Origin: Nosema muscidifuracis
Taxonomy: Eukaryota; Microsporidia; Nosematidae
Direction: 5' to 3'
Length of the DNA: 64,000 nucleotides
NCBI GenBank assembly: GCA_028335825.1
Contig: JAIOKI010000001.1
Span: 558,001 to 622,000, forward strand
Shown: piece after piece, positions 30,336 through 41,212 of the stretch
Position numbering within the stretch: position 1 is the first letter of the stretch
Layout: every line of letters begins with the position of its first letter
Translations under genes and position numbers: made by a program
Notes under the pieces: generated by a model
Told to the model about the DNA's origin: nothing
Databases searched by the model: none
The model's input: the letters and a program-made list of their open reading frames with translations, nothing else

Positions 30336-31162
30336 TTAACAATATCCACAAACTCTTCAAAGGTTGGAAAAGTGATCTGCTCTTGATCATCAGGCAGGTA
30401 CTCTAAGAGATATTCCCCAAAACTATTGCAGTTATTGGGTTGTTCTTTCTTATTCCACATAGTAGACCAGAAAGAGCAAATATCATCTTTACTCACATTA
30501 TGAGCGACCTCTTTGGCACCTCCAAGATTTCTATAGAAGTTGCATCTATAGAGCTCAAAGTTTTGATTTTCGCGTCTATACTCTCTGCGTCGGTCTGCGA
30601 CTTCCAGTTTTCTTGAGTATATCGCTTTTCTCTCGTTGAAGATTGCAATAGCTTCCGAAGTATCTTGCTTTAAACATGCTAGCATATTTAGTTCTCGCAT
30701 GATCTTCTTAGCTTTGCGCTTTTCTTCATTTGAAAGCTTATCAAATGCCCTGACCTTTTCGAGGAGCTTAACATTGTCTTCAATATCAGCAATCTTTTCC
30801 AAGATGCTCTCTTTCCAAACAGAAGGCTTAGATTCCTTTTTGGTCATCTCCTGATAGCAGATCTGCGCAGCGTGCAGTATCCTTGCCATCTCAGACATAT
30901 CATGAGGGGGGTGTAATCTAACATGGTTCTCTACCGCCTTGACTGTGGCATCAAGTTTCAACAGATCGACCTTCAAGGAAGAAATCTTCCTCGTTCTTTC
31001 TACCTGGTCCACACTTTGGTCCTTTAGAAAATTGAATTTTTCTATAAAGACTCTCCGTGCTTTTAGGAAGACCTCGGTTTCGAAGAGACTAATCCCTTCT
31101 TTCGAGTCGGCTTCGGTCTTTCTTCTTTTGGTAGGGTCCACCTTGAGTTCTCTGGCTGACAT
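30131..31162 (-). CDS. LINE N-terminal domain
   Basis: 343 codons from an ATG at 31162. Basic, helical and rich in Arg/Lys/Glu; blocks such as YSRKLEVADRRREYRREN and NFELYRCNFYRNLG recur in the relics at 20 kb and 62 kb, so the domain belongs to the element. No CCHH or Myb DNA-binding motif is visible, unlike classical R2. The last about 70 residues, after VDIVKYP, are an out-of-frame tail caused by the break near 30,330. Plus-strand frames at 30636-30854 and 30939-31217 are shadows. Confidence 0.8.
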   Translation of the reverse strand: MSARELKVDPTKRRKTEADSKEGISLFETEVFLKARRVFIEKFNFLKDQSVDQVERTRKISSLKVDLLKLDATVKAVENHVRLHPPHDMSEMARILHAAQICYQEMTKKESKPSVWKESILEKIADIEDNVKLLEKVRAFDKLSNEEKRKAKKIMRELNMLACLKQDTSEAIAIFNERKAIYSRKLEVADRRREYRRENQNFELYRCNFYRNLGGAKEVAHNVSKDDICSFWSTMWNKKEQPNNCNSFGEYLLEYLPDDQEQITFPTFEEFVDIVKYPQTGRLQDVMGSLTSSLRSVKLYILSSTILLRKYAWMGKNPKLGSIRGLLTYYPKVPQQMVVNSGQ

Positions 31163-31209
31163 CTGCCTCCCATTAATATTAATGAGCGCTTTCTTTGCCT
31201 TGCCTTTGA

Positions 31210-31223
31210 AGAACTAAGATATA
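31210..31223. repeat. LINE target-site duplication, right copy
   Basis: AGAACTAAGATATA, identical to 27947-27960, directly upstream of the element's 5' end. Confidence 0.9.
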
Positions 31224-31299
31224 AAATCATTTTATTATTTGCACATCTATAATAATGATTATTTATTAATCTCAATCAGATAAATACTATCAAAAATGA

Positions 31300-32090
31300 T
31301 ATATATTTACAACTAGCGTGAAAAGAACATAAATTAGAATTAGTACTGATAGATTAAAGAATCAGTATGAAACAACATAAGGAATATATCTGAAAAGAAC
31401 AGCAATTTTGGCTACATATATGTCTGAAATAGAAGCATATGTTGACATCAAGTACAATATTAAGTAAAGTAGCGTTATAGAACTATTGCTAACACATAAA
31501 ACAAAACCAAAGCCCAACAGAAGTATAATTAAAGTTTATAGATCATGTAAAAGTATCAATTAAAGAGTCATCAACTTAGATAAAGATGAAACTAAATTAT
31601 GTTTTCACTAAGACATAAATGTATTTTTTAACGAAGAAAAAACATTCCAACATTGTAACCAGTAAGAAAAACAATTGATCATATGCCAACCAAATGCCCC
31701 TAAATGATGAAAACGTAGATGTTTACACCTTTTAATATTCAAAAAGTAAAAATCTTAGAGGCTATTCTATACAACAGATAGTTGCCAATAATGAGCCGGA
31801 ATTTGAACAGATGTAAAAATAATGTCTAATGAGCTCAATATATTGTATTGAATAGAAGGAAAAGAAGTTAACAATAGTAGAAATTGGTGTTTTCTCACTT
31901 GATATCTGCAACAAGTTGAATCTGAAAAATTACGAAAATATAACGTGCTGGTGAAAGAATTGAGATTGATACACGTGTGTAAATCTAAGAAAAAAAATGT
32001 AATAACGTGGGATGGTATAGCAATTAAGTACCATTTAAAATACAGAAAGATGCTGAATGTTCTGATCAATCAAAGAATAATTTAATCAGT
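31300..32090 (+). mobile_element. Older LINE relic in opposite orientation
   Basis: Plus-strand remains of the zinc finger (QHCNQ followed by TIDHMPTKC, about 31650-31700) and the endonuclease end: ESEKLRKYNVLVKELRLIH (about 31916-31970), then VITWDGIAIKYHLKY (about 32000-32045). It is heavily broken. The young LINE lies next to it in the other orientation. The minus frames 31767-32069 and 32086-32283 are shadows. Confidence 0.75.
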
Positions 32091-33016
32091 CATTCTGAAG
32101 ATATCTAGAGTTTATATGGTTACGGAAGAATAAAACGAATTTAAAGAAATACTGATATTTTTGAGATTTGGGTAGAATACTGAATCTCTCAGCATACCTG
32201 CATGATAAAACAAAACCAGAAAAATTAACATTTAATAAATAATTAAATCGTCTTAAAATAAAAATAACATTCTTATATTTCATTTCTATGTTTTCTTAGA
32301 CTATATACTTATATTTAATAACTGATTGCAAAAACATAAAATATCATTAGTTTTTATATTAAAGTCATTACATTTTATTAAGCTAGTTAAAAAGTATAAA
32401 ATAAATACTGGTAAGAAGTAATTTGAGGAAATACTGTTACTTAATTTATTAAATTTAAATAATAGATATACTACAGACATGGGAATATTATTATTTGCTA
32501 TAATAAAAATGTGTAACTATGGTCAAGCAAAAATAAGAGTCATTTTGATTTAATTTATTACAAGTATGTGAGTTATCCATTTATAAAAAGTTTTATAATT
32601 TTAATCACTAATAAACAAAAAAAAAGTTCTCGTTTTGAGAAAGAAAAAGCTTTAACTAGTTACAATAAAAGTAAAAAGAATGGAAATAAAGTTATATAAA
32701 AACTATAATGACATAAAAATAATTATTGTGAAAATATTTTTATTTAATTCATTAATAAAGCTATTTTCTCATATTTCTGATATTCTCTTAAAAAATATGA
32801 CTAAATAAAACTCAATATTTTTATTACATCATATGAAAATTTTCAATTTTAATTTGATTATTTATACTAAATAAGGCATATTAGGTTATTTAATAAGAAA
32901 ACCTATTATTAGACATATATACTAAAATTTGAATATGTTAAGTTCTACTATAAAATATTAGATATTTAATATGATTTTTTAAGTATAAATAATCAAATTA
33001 AAATTGAAAATTATAT
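32091..33016. other. Intergenic, nothing supportable
   Basis: AT-rich sequence with no gene, RNA or clear repeat. Near the 3' end of the next gene, AATTTTCAATTTTAATTTGATTATTTATAC (about 32836) recurs inverted at about 32985-33013, a small inverted repeat of about 28 bases. Confidence 0.45.
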
Positions 33017-33406
33017 TTAATTCTTCACATCACTATTAACTGTTTCATCAACTATAAAATTATTATCCTTTGAACTATAAATAAATGGTACTGTATATAC
33101 TTTATCACCCTCTGAATTTAAACTAAAGCATATCGAGTATGAACTTTTTCTAAATAACGAACATTTATCACTCAAATCAATTTCAATACTATCAATTAAT
33201 CTAGGAAAACTTGATTTTTTTGAAAATATTCTTTCATATTCTTCAACCGTTTTTTCACTTTTTCCTTCTAAAATTTCAAAACCTTTGACATCGATTGGCT
33301 TATCAAATTCAATTCTACATAGAAAATAATTGTTTTCTTTAATAAACAAAGGAGTTATTAGCTCTGATTTAGAAAATACACTAATCAAAAAGAAAAATAA
33401 ATTCAT
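33017..33406 (-). CDS. Secreted family A, member 1
   Basis: One of five paralogues between 33 and 45 kb; family not recognised. 129 residues: signal peptide (MNLFFFLISVFSKSEL), a segment YFLCRIEFDKPIDVKGFEI, the family block SIEIDLSDKC (about 73-82), YSICFSLNS, and the closing block FIYSSKDNNFIVDE. Unlike members 3 to 5 it has no C-terminal membrane segment and ends shortly after the block, so it is probably soluble and secreted. Predicted strands alternate (hydrophobic/polar), suggesting a small beta-sandwich. Start: CCCC at 33409-33412 precedes the ATG at 33406; the frame from 33451 is rejected because it would bury the signal peptide. Confidence 0.75.
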   Translation of the reverse strand: MNLFFFLISVFSKSELITPLFIKENNYFLCRIEFDKPIDVKGFEILEGKSEKTVEEYERIFSKKSSFPRLIDSIEIDLSDKCSLFRKSSYSICFSLNSEGDKVYTVPFIYSSKDNNFIVDETVNSDVKN

Positions 33407-33408
33407 AA

Positions 33409-33412
33409 GGGG
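33409..33412 (-). promoter_or_regulatory. C-run that sets the family A member 1 start
   Basis: CCCC two bases before the ATG at 33406 and inside the longer frame from 33451. The chosen start aligns with the signal peptides of the paralogues. Confidence 0.6.
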
Positions 33413-35008
33413 TTTTGTCATATTTTTTAAATACTTAATTAAAAGGAGCAAATTTTTTTAATCAAATTAGAATCATCGGATATGAAATTTTTATTCTTAC
33501 TTTAATTTATAATAAATAGATATAACAAATAAATTTGTAAATATAATTCTTTGTATTTAAGAGAATGTTTTCTAATTAAAGAATTGTTAATTAATAAATT
33601 TGACATCCCAGCATTATCAGTTTTTATATTCTAATTAGTAAAATTGATATTCAAGCATTATCAGTTTTATATAATTTTTTTAACTCAAATATATTAAATT
33701 TATATTAAATTTGAGAGACATTACAAACTCAATAATTTTCTAATGAAAAATAAATATTACTCATTTAATTGAAATATCAATAAAACTATTACTTTTGATA
33801 AAATATATTGAAATGCATTTACAAACATGACTCTGATTTTAATTTAACAAAAATTATTTATTGATGCATCATATTATGGTAAAATTATATTCTAAGTTTT
33901 GTAATTATTTCATAGCTATTAATCAACTTAAAAATTTATATTATGAATCAATAGAAATAAATTTTGAAACTAAATGTACAAATATAATGTTGTAAAATAA
34001 AAACTTTTACTATAGTTTAATAATTTGATAAAACTTAACTTGTGTTAGATTTGTATGAAAATATTAACCAAGATAGAAAAATAATTATATGGCGATAGAC
34101 GTTATATTTATAAGTAGTGCCTGCTAAGAAGTTATTCAATTTAGCAAAATTGTCACTAAAAAGCACTACATAGTTAAAAATATATTTTAATAAGAAAAGG
34201 AGATATTACTTATTCAAGATAATATAAAAAATCAAATATTTTAAGATTAAAGAAATTAATGTTATAATTAATCAATTATATCTTAAATATGACAATAGAA
34301 GTAAAATTATTTCTTTGTAATAGCTTAAAATAGAATTATGACAAATGAAAACAGCACACTGAAAGGCTCCTATAATAATTTTTAATGTCTACATATAATC
34401 GATCACACCGTAGAACACTTTTGAGAGTATATCGTTGAAATTTAGACTCCAATAATTAAGAAGTATTAAAGCCATAGTTAAATGATATTACTTAGATTCG
34501 ACAAATTAAAAATAAGTCTTTTTTTATGTAATAGATTTAACGAATTTATTAATAAACCCTCACATTATTATTTCAATAATGCTAATAATAAATATAAATA
34601 GTTTGATTTAATTATTTAATATTTAATGTTAACCTTAATTATTTAAAAATAATGACATTATTTTTCAATATAAACGTGCCTGAAAAAGATGACTTATGAC
34701 TAATAAATAATGGAAATAATTAACAATAAAGCTAATTAACTATTAAAAATTATTCATTTGTGACCAGATAATATAATATTTAGCAAGTTTGAAATGATTT
34801 AATATACAAAACTGAATAAAGAAATGAGCAAATTTATTCACAATTCTTTATCTAATTTACAAGCTTACGAGGAGGTTATGAACTTATCATGTAAATCTTT
34901 TGCATGCTAGAGTCGTTTAATCATTACAGCTAATTTATTTAAAAAAAATACAAATTTTAAATGAAATCATTTTGGTCAATTAAAAAATAACGATTTAATA
35001 AACTTTGA
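33413..35008. other. Gene-poor AT-rich stretch
   Basis: No gene supported. Near 33,600-33,680 a block ending in CAAGCATTATCAGTTTT-like sequence occurs twice (about 55-bp spacing). At about 34,335-34,450 plus-strand peptides are weakly reminiscent of Mutator-like transposase ends, but too weak to call. Confidence 0.4.
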
Positions 35009-35407
35009 TTAAAATATATCTGAAGATTCTTTAGAATTATTAAAAATAAACAAGAAATTATCGTCCACAGTATTATAAGAAAAAGGTTTTAAACATAACT
35101 TAAGACTATTAGGTAAAACATTAAGACATAGTGCATAAGTATAGTTTTCATTAATCTTACATTTTTCAGTCAAATCGATGACTAATGTATCCAATAATTT
35201 AATGTCATCCCATTTTTCTGAATGTATGATACCCGAACTTTTATCTGCTATTTTACTTTGTGTTATAAAAAGTTCAAACCCTGTAACTTCCATCTTTTCG
35301 CTAAATGTTATATTACATAAATATTGTTCCTTTGTTTTCGTAAAAAGAACTTCTTTCAATGGTGATTTACCGCACAATATAGATGCAATCAAAAATAATA
35401 ATTTCAT
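35009..35407 (-). CDS. Secreted family A, member 2
   Basis: 132 residues. Signal peptide MKLLFLIASILCGKSPL, then EQYLCNITFSEKMEVTGFEL, LDTLVIDLTEKCKI, YALCLNV, and KPFSYNTVDDNFLFIF. Each block aligns with member 1 (LCRIEF..., IDLSDKC, YSICFS, FIYSSKDNNF). It shares the Cys in (L/F)xCx(I/L)xF, the Cys after DL(S/T)xK and the Cys in Y(S/A)(I/L)C, so one or two disulfides are likely. There is no membrane segment. CCCC (35411-35414) lies three bases before the ATG. The + frame 35178-35420 is a shadow. Confidence 0.75.
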   Translation of the reverse strand: MKLLFLIASILCGKSPLKEVLFTKTKEQYLCNITFSEKMEVTGFELFITQSKIADKSSGIIHSEKWDDIKLLDTLVIDLTEKCKINENYTYALCLNVLPNSLKLCLKPFSYNTVDDNFLFIFNNSKESSDIF

Positions 35408-35414
35408 AAAGGGG

Positions 35415-37661
35415 TTATAAAAAAAAACTTTAATAAAGAATTTAATTAATCATTAATTTTGTTGTTGATTTAGTATTTTTATGATTGACGATTATAACTA
35501 TAAATAGTGTAGATGTATTATAAATTTTTAATATTTATTTGTTTTAATTTATATCAAATTTATTGTAAAATCAACAAACTTAATCACAAGTGAAGATATT
35601 GAAAATATGAGTTGTTATTTTTAAATGATAACTAAAAATTTGATTATAATTTTTTTGTTATTTATCAAAATTTAAATATAAGATGTTAAAGTTTTCTAAT
35701 CAAATTCAAAAAAATTAACAAGATTGTGTTCTAAATACAAGTTATAAGTGTATTTATCATTTGTAAAAAAGTAAAGTTCCACAAAAATTCATTAAGAAAA
35801 ATTAATTTATATTAATGAAAAACTTTCATATTATAAAAAGTTATATTTTTTTGAAAACAATATATTCTAAATATACTTAAGGAAAAAAATATATTATAAA
35901 ATGCTATTCAAATCATCTATTAATTTATAAGATATAAAAATTTTCTGTCTTATAATTATTTATCATATTTCGAAGAAAGTAAAAACTTATTGAGTTTAAT
36001 AATATAAATAAAAGAATCAAAAAGCAAATTATTACTCATTTATTTCATTTCAATAGCAATTAAATACAAAAATTTAGCATCTAACGAATATCTTTCAATT
36101 AAATCTTTTAAAATTTGTTAGTAATTTACACTCTTTAATCTTTTTTAATGTTCATATTTTATCCCTTAATATTTTTAACTACGGACTTGATGTATTATTT
36201 TGAACAAGATCTTATATAAAAATATGTTTTGCTTTAAGTCAAGTATAAGTTTTTGTAGGATAGATTTACAAAATATATTGACGAATAAAAATAATGCAAT
36301 TATTAAGAGGGTATGGTATTTTTTAAAAAATAAGTTAACATTTTAACCGATGTCTTCCAAAATACTTAATAATTTCCAAAATTTAATCCGTAAATAAATA
36401 GAAAAGAAAAAAAATCTCAGTTAAAGATAATTAGATTTATAAACATAAGGGAAAAATATATTGAAAAAAACTCAATATAAGAAAAATCGTTTCTTAAATT
36501 TTTAAAAAGCATATAACGAAATGTTAGTTTTTTAGCATTTGTTTCAACAAATGAGAATTATAATGGAGCTAATTCTGATACAAAGGCAAGGCATGTATCA
36601 TTTTATGTTGTGAAAGTCTGACTAAATGCTTTTTATTATATTTTTATTTTATATAATTTTATAATAATGAATTTAATTTACAAAAAAGCTGAAGCTTATT
36701 TATAAATGAAGATTAGGATAAAGTAACTATTTTCTTGGTATTTAAAAAATTAACTATAATTTAAATTTTAAGCTCTCTATGGATTTAACTATAAGTCTTT
36801 TCAAATTATTACTTATATATTTTATTTTAATTTACTTAAAAAAAAGATTTACACGTATTATACAAAATAATTTATTCAAATTAAAAATTTACATATTAAA
36901 ATATTTGAAAGTTATTTTATTTTTAATTTCTGATAATAAAAGTATTAAGATATTAAAGACAACATAATATTTCTTAAAAAGAAGTATATTTGTAAAATTA
37001 CAGTTAATTTTAACTCCGTGCATAATATTATTTTAATCAGAAAACAAAGATAATATTACCAAAAGATGCAAATATTGTATACAAAGGTTTATTTTGTTCT
37101 ACTCCATTATATAAAAATACATTTCAGTTCTTAGAACAGAAAAGCTTTAGCTAGTTTACTTTAAAAATATGAAGAAATTAAGGGCTGATTTTGGAACGAA
37201 TAGTTAGAAAATATTTTTTAAACGTTATAAACTTTAATTAAATTTAAATATATTAAACGATATATTTTTGTATTTAAATAACAATAATTGACAATCTCGT
37301 CATATTATAGGTTTAGAAAAACATGAAAGTGACATGATATTTTATATATATGTGCTTAAAATAAGTATTAAAGAAGAATCATCATACTTTATGGGATAAA
37401 TAGTTTAGTAACAAAAATTAATAGGGAATATAAAATTATTAAAAAAATGATACAGAATCTAAACATATGCAAATTATATTAACTTTAAATGATACAAAAA
37501 GTATTTTATTCAAAAGTTAAGAGTTTTTAGCTGATTAATTATAAGGATGAAAAACAATTATAGTTGAATGATTTGAATATCTCAATAAGACATTAAATAT
37601 AAAAGCTCTTGATGAGTAAACTTTAATAAAATATTAAATTAATATATTCAAAATTGTTTAT
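35415..37661. other. Gene-poor AT-rich stretch of 2.2 kb
   Basis: No gene supported. The + frame 36779-36967 (62 codons, hydrophobic and Lys/Ile-rich) has no C-run and low-complexity content, so it is left out. No RNA gene or element recognised. Confidence 0.45.
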
Positions 37662-38153
37662 TTACAAAGTCTGCTCATTTTTAGACTTCATGTATCTCTT
37701 TGCCATAAAGGCTGCTCCTCCTATTATTAATAAAACAGATCCACCAATACAGTAATTCATGTATTTTATATAGAAAGGATCTTCTTTGTACTTTCTTGCA
37801 AGCAAAAATTTGTTGTCTCTTTTATCGTATCTAAAAGCTTCAGAATACCATGGCTCACTTTCATTAAACATATTAACACAAATTGAATAAAGATGTTCAT
37901 CATCTGGGTTACTAATATCACTTAAATCTACATTTATACTATTTAAAGGACCAGTTTGTGATTCTTCTTTGTGTATAGGTGTATAATCATTTTCTTTTGC
38001 GTCTAAAGGACCTTCCATAATCTCATATGATTTAACATCGAGTGTCTCTTTAAAAGATAGTTCACATTTAAATCTATTACCTTTTTGTTTAAATATTGGA
38101 GGCATTAGAGGTGATGAACAGAATACACTTGTCAGGAATATTACTAATTTCAT
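37662..38153 (-). CDS. Membrane-anchored family A, member 3
   Basis: 163 residues: signal peptide MKLVIFLTSVFCSSPL, NRFKCELSFKETLDVKSYEI, the block SINVDLSDIS, YSICVNMF, FRYDKRDNKFLLARKY, then a single membrane helix (CIGGSVLLIIGGAAFMA, about 137-153) and a short basic tail (KRYMKSKNEQTL). This gives a type I membrane protein with its family domain outside the cytosol. The N-terminus is so close to member 2 (MKLLFLIAS against MKLVIFLTS) that recent duplication is likely. Start at 38153 is chosen by that alignment; upstream is AAACCATT, a weak C motif. The frame from 38198 would place 15 basic residues before the signal. Confidence 0.78.
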   Translation of the reverse strand: MKLVIFLTSVFCSSPLMPPIFKQKGNRFKCELSFKETLDVKSYEIMEGPLDAKENDYTPIHKEESQTGPLNSINVDLSDISNPDDEHLYSICVNMFNESEPWYSEAFRYDKRDNKFLLARKYKEDPFYIKYMNYCIGGSVLLIIGGAAFMAKRYMKSKNEQTL

Positions 38154-39380
38154 AATGGTTTGTTTTTTTATTATTTTTTTATTTAAAGGTTTAATCATTG
38201 TTTACTTGATTTAACAAATAAACTTTAATTAAAAATAACAAAAAAGTGAATATAAAATCGATTAATTATCTTAGATTTAAGTAAATAAAAGTTATTTATT
38301 AGAGACCTTTCTCATCATTGTTTATAACAACAAATGTTGTTTATTTATAATGAATTCTAAAAAAACAATCAAAAAGTATCAATTTATCTAGAAACAATAT
38401 AAATTGGTTATGGTATTTTTTAAAATCCGACTACTTAAATAATATTTATTAATAAAAATGACTAGTTAAAAGAAACCACAAAATATTTATCAATTAGTAT
38501 TTGATATTCTTATTTTTTTAGCTATTAATATTCACATAAAAACTATTTTATGCATAAACTTCATATATAAAGACAGATATTTAATAAATTATTCTGAAGA
38601 GGGCACTTGAAAATATTTTGATATAATCAGACGAGGAAGTAACTTAAAATGGTTCAATATCTCTAATTAAAAATCAATTATTTTGGATGTTAATAATATT
38701 ATTGATCTTGCTACTACTTCTCAAGTAAATCCTGATGAATTTTAATATCTTTAATGATTTTAAACAGAATAATTTCCAACGTTTAACTAAATTTGGATCT
38801 TTTTAAAAAAAAAGAAAAGAAATTTTAAAGAAGATTTTTGTTCTGTGATGACAAAATTAAGATATTGTTAATGTAAAAATAGCTAGAGTACAATATTTTA
38901 AGATTATGGTCCATCTCAGAACATATAAAGAGAAAATATTTAAAATACAATTAATTTTAGATTTTAAATACTTCTTATTATAAAATTTGATAGCCTTTCA
39001 TAATTATATAATAAGTATCAATAAATAGTCATTTTATACCAGATTACTTATTTTAATTATCTGAGTAGAGTTCTATTTAAAATATCTGTTTTATTTTATG
39101 GATGATGCAAATTTTTATTTATTTATTTATTTAATTTATTTTTTAAGACTTTAAATATTTTGACTAAAAATTTATATTAGTGCTATATATTTTCTACAGT
39201 AATGTTTAATTATATTTATTGTAAGTTAACATATTAGATACTTAATCAAAATTTTAAATGTAATAGAATTAGACATAGTAAGTTAAGATAAGTTGAAAAT
39301 ATTCATATATAATATTTCCTTTTAGATATATTACTTATTTAAAAATATTTAAATCTTATTAAAAACCACAGCTCATAATT
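38154..39380. other. Gene-poor AT-rich stretch
   Basis: Nothing supportable between family A member 3 and the repeat upstream of actin. Confidence 0.45.
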
Positions 39381-39560
39381 AGAAAATCTAATATATTAGT
39401 AAATATAACATATTAATAAGTAAATATAATATATTAATAAGCAAATATAATATATTAGTAAATGTAATATATAAATTAGTAAATGTAATATATTAGAAAA
39501 TATTATATATTAGTAAATATAATATATTAGAAAATATAAGATATTACTAAATATCATGTC
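39380..39560. repeat. Short tandem repeats upstream of actin
   Basis: About eight irregular copies of a 16-22-bp unit close to TATATTAGTAAATATAA. They end about 190 bases before the actin ATG. They could be simple slippage or a nucleosome-free promoter block. Confidence 0.75.
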
Positions 39561-39744
39561 TTCATAAATGAAATTGTTTTTTATTATGACATCTTCATTT
39601 ATGTTTATGATCTATCATAACAGAAGATCAAATCTAAAAAAGAAAAGACGAATCTCATTTATTTTTATTTATTTAAAATAATTTATTTTTTTTTCTTATT
39701 TATGTTTAATTCAGATTTTGAAATAAAAATAAATTTTTTCATTA

Positions 39745-39748
39745 CCCC
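39745..39748 (+). promoter_or_regulatory. C-run start signal of actin
   Basis: CCCC two bases before the ATG at 39751, the typical spacing in this window, in front of the gene with the least doubt about its start. Confidence 0.6.
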
Positions 39749-39750
39749 TA

Positions 39751-40878
39751 ATGGAAAAGATTGCACAGGCTCTTGTAGTTGATAATGGATCAGGTATAGT
39801 TAAAGCTGGGTTTGCTGGAGATGATGCTCCTAGAGCAGTATTCCCTAGTATTGTAGGAGTACCAAGACACAAAGGTGTTATGGTTGGTATGGGACAAAAG
39901 GATGCTTATGTAGGTGATGAAGCTCAATCTAAGAGAGGAGTATTGGAGATTCAATATCCTATCAGTCATGGTATTGTAACTAACTGGGATAATATGGAGA
40001 AAATCTGGCATCATACTTTTTACAATGAACTTAGAGTAGCACCAGAAGAACACCCAATTTTACTCACTGAAGCTCCTTTGAATCCTAATCAGAACAGAGA
40101 AAAGATGACTCAAATTATGTTTGAGACATTTAATGCTCCTCACTTCTATATCTCAATTCAAGCTGTATTATCTTTGTATGCTAGTGGAAGAACTACTGGT
40201 ATTGTATTCGATTCTGGTGATGGTGTATCTCATGTAGTACCAATTTATGAAGGATATTCTTTACCTATGGCTATAAGAAGATTAAACTTAGCTGGAAGAG
40301 ATCTTACTGAATATCTTCAAGTTATTTTAACTGAGAGAGGAAATAATTTCAGTACTACTGCTGAGAAAGAAATTGTAAGAGACATCAAAGAAAAACTTTG
40401 TTATGTATCAGCTGATTATGAAGAAGATGTAAAAAATAATAGCTTATTATCATCAATTACTAAGAATTATGAAATGCCAGATGGTCAGATTATTTCTATT
40501 GGTAATGAAAGATTTAGAGCTCCTGAATTATTGTTCAAGCCTCATCTTAGAGGATACGAATTAATGAGCATTCATGATACTATCTTTGATTCTATTAAAG
40601 CTTGTGATGTTGATATCAGAAAAGACTTGTACGCTAATATTGTTTTATCAGGTGGATCTACTTTATTCCCAGGAATCAATGTCAGATTAGATAAAGAAAT
40701 CAAGAATTTGGCACCAAGTTCAGTAAAGATTAACGTTGTATCACCAGCTGAAAGAAAATACAGTGTATGGATTGGTGGATCAATTGTTGCTTCTCTTTCT
40801 ACTTTCCAAGAAATGTGGGTATCTAAACAAGATTATCAGGAACATGGACCATTCATTGTTCACAGAAAATGCTTCTGA
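39751..40878 (+). CDS. ACT1: Actin
   Basis: Cytoskeletal ATPase, full length at 375 residues with no gap. Landmarks: [21 protein letters not shown] (phosphate loop 1 region; shown only in part here: [11 protein letters not shown]), [75 protein letters not shown] (phosphate loop 2), [11 protein letters not shown], and the C-terminal HRKCF. It is more diverged than fungal or animal actins, with for example IQYPISH for the usual LKYPIEH, as is normal in microsporidia. Codon use is visibly richer in G and C than neighbours, fitting high expression. It sits alone among family A genes. Confidence 0.98.
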   Translation: MEKIAQALVVDNGSGIVKAGFAGDDAPRAVFPSIVGVPRHKGVMVGMGQKDAYVGDEAQSKRGVLEIQYPISHGIVTNWDNMEKIWHHTFYNELRVAPEEHPILLTEAPLNPNQNREKMTQIMFETFNAPHFYISIQAVLSLYASGRTTGIVFDSGDGVSHVVPIYEGYSLPMAIRRLNLAGRDLTEYLQVILTERGNNFSTTAEKEIVRDIKEKLCYVSADYEEDVKNNSLLSSITKNYEMPDGQIISIGNERFRAPELLFKPHLRGYELMSIHDTIFDSIKACDVDIRKDLYANIVLSGGSTLFPGINVRLDKEIKNLAPSSVKINVVSPAERKYSVWIGGSIVASLSTFQEMWVSKQDYQEHGPFIVHRKCF

Positions 40879-41160
40879 TTAAAGTTATTAGTCTAAAATA
40901 ATTTTTAATTAATTTTTTTACACTTGATTTTGATAAAAATTTTAATTTTGTTGTTATTTTCCAAAACATTTCCTAAATTCGTAGATTTTTATATAAAAAA
41001 TTTATCAATAAACTATTTTTATCTTAAAAGACTATTAATAAAAAAACTCATCTTAATTCTATGAAATTTAATTTGATTTCTCTTAATTAAAAAATTCGAT
41101 TTATTAATTTTTGTTTATTTAATTAAAAAATATTTATTTGTTTGTCTAATTTACCCGATC
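40879..41160. other. Intergenic between actin and forkhead gene
   Basis: AT-rich, no gene. It contains CCC at about 41153, about 57 bases before the forkhead ATG, unusually far for the start signal. Confidence 0.45.
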
Positions 41161-41212
41161 TGTTTACAATAACATAATTTTACAATTAAAAATTATTTAT
41201 TTATTTGTTTAC
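41161..41212 (+). promoter_or_regulatory. Two TGTTTAC forkhead-type sites before the forkhead gene
   Basis: TGTTTAC occurs at 41161-41167 and again at 41206-41212, the second touching the ATG. This is the core bound by forkhead factors (TRTTTRY). In sequence this AT-rich the heptamer is expected a dozen or so times by chance in the window, so self-regulation is only a suggestion. Confidence 0.35.

Larger units (their letters stand above)
27961..31209 (-). mobile_element. Near-complete R2/R4/Dong-like LINE with 14-bp target-site duplication
   Basis: Non-LTR retrotransposon of about 3249 bp on the minus strand: 5' end 31209, 3' end 27961, bounded by exact 14-bp duplications. Order: N-terminal helical domain, reverse transcriptase, C-x2-C...H-x4-C-type zinc finger, PD-(D/E)XK (REL) endonuclease, then a short AT-rich tail ending ATTAAATTAAATTA without poly(A). 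RT upstream of a REL endonuclease is the layout of the R2/R4/Dong/CRE group. Its composition is clearly richer in G and C than its surroundings, a sign of recent arrival. The reading frame has two breaks, near 30,330 (RT start) and near 28,740 (in the finger), so this copy is probably inactive but young. The 3' end is confirmed by the second copy at 52,737. Confidence 0.93.

Noticed and set aside
34330-34450. Possible second Mutator-like relic (TNENSTLKG followed by YNNF on the plus strand)
   Set aside because: Only one block resembles the T-N-N-x-x-E motif; no supporting blocks upstream. Chance cannot be excluded.
36779-36967. 62-codon hydrophobic plus-strand frame
   Set aside because: No C-run, low-complexity Ile/Lys/Leu content, expected by chance in AT-rich DNA.
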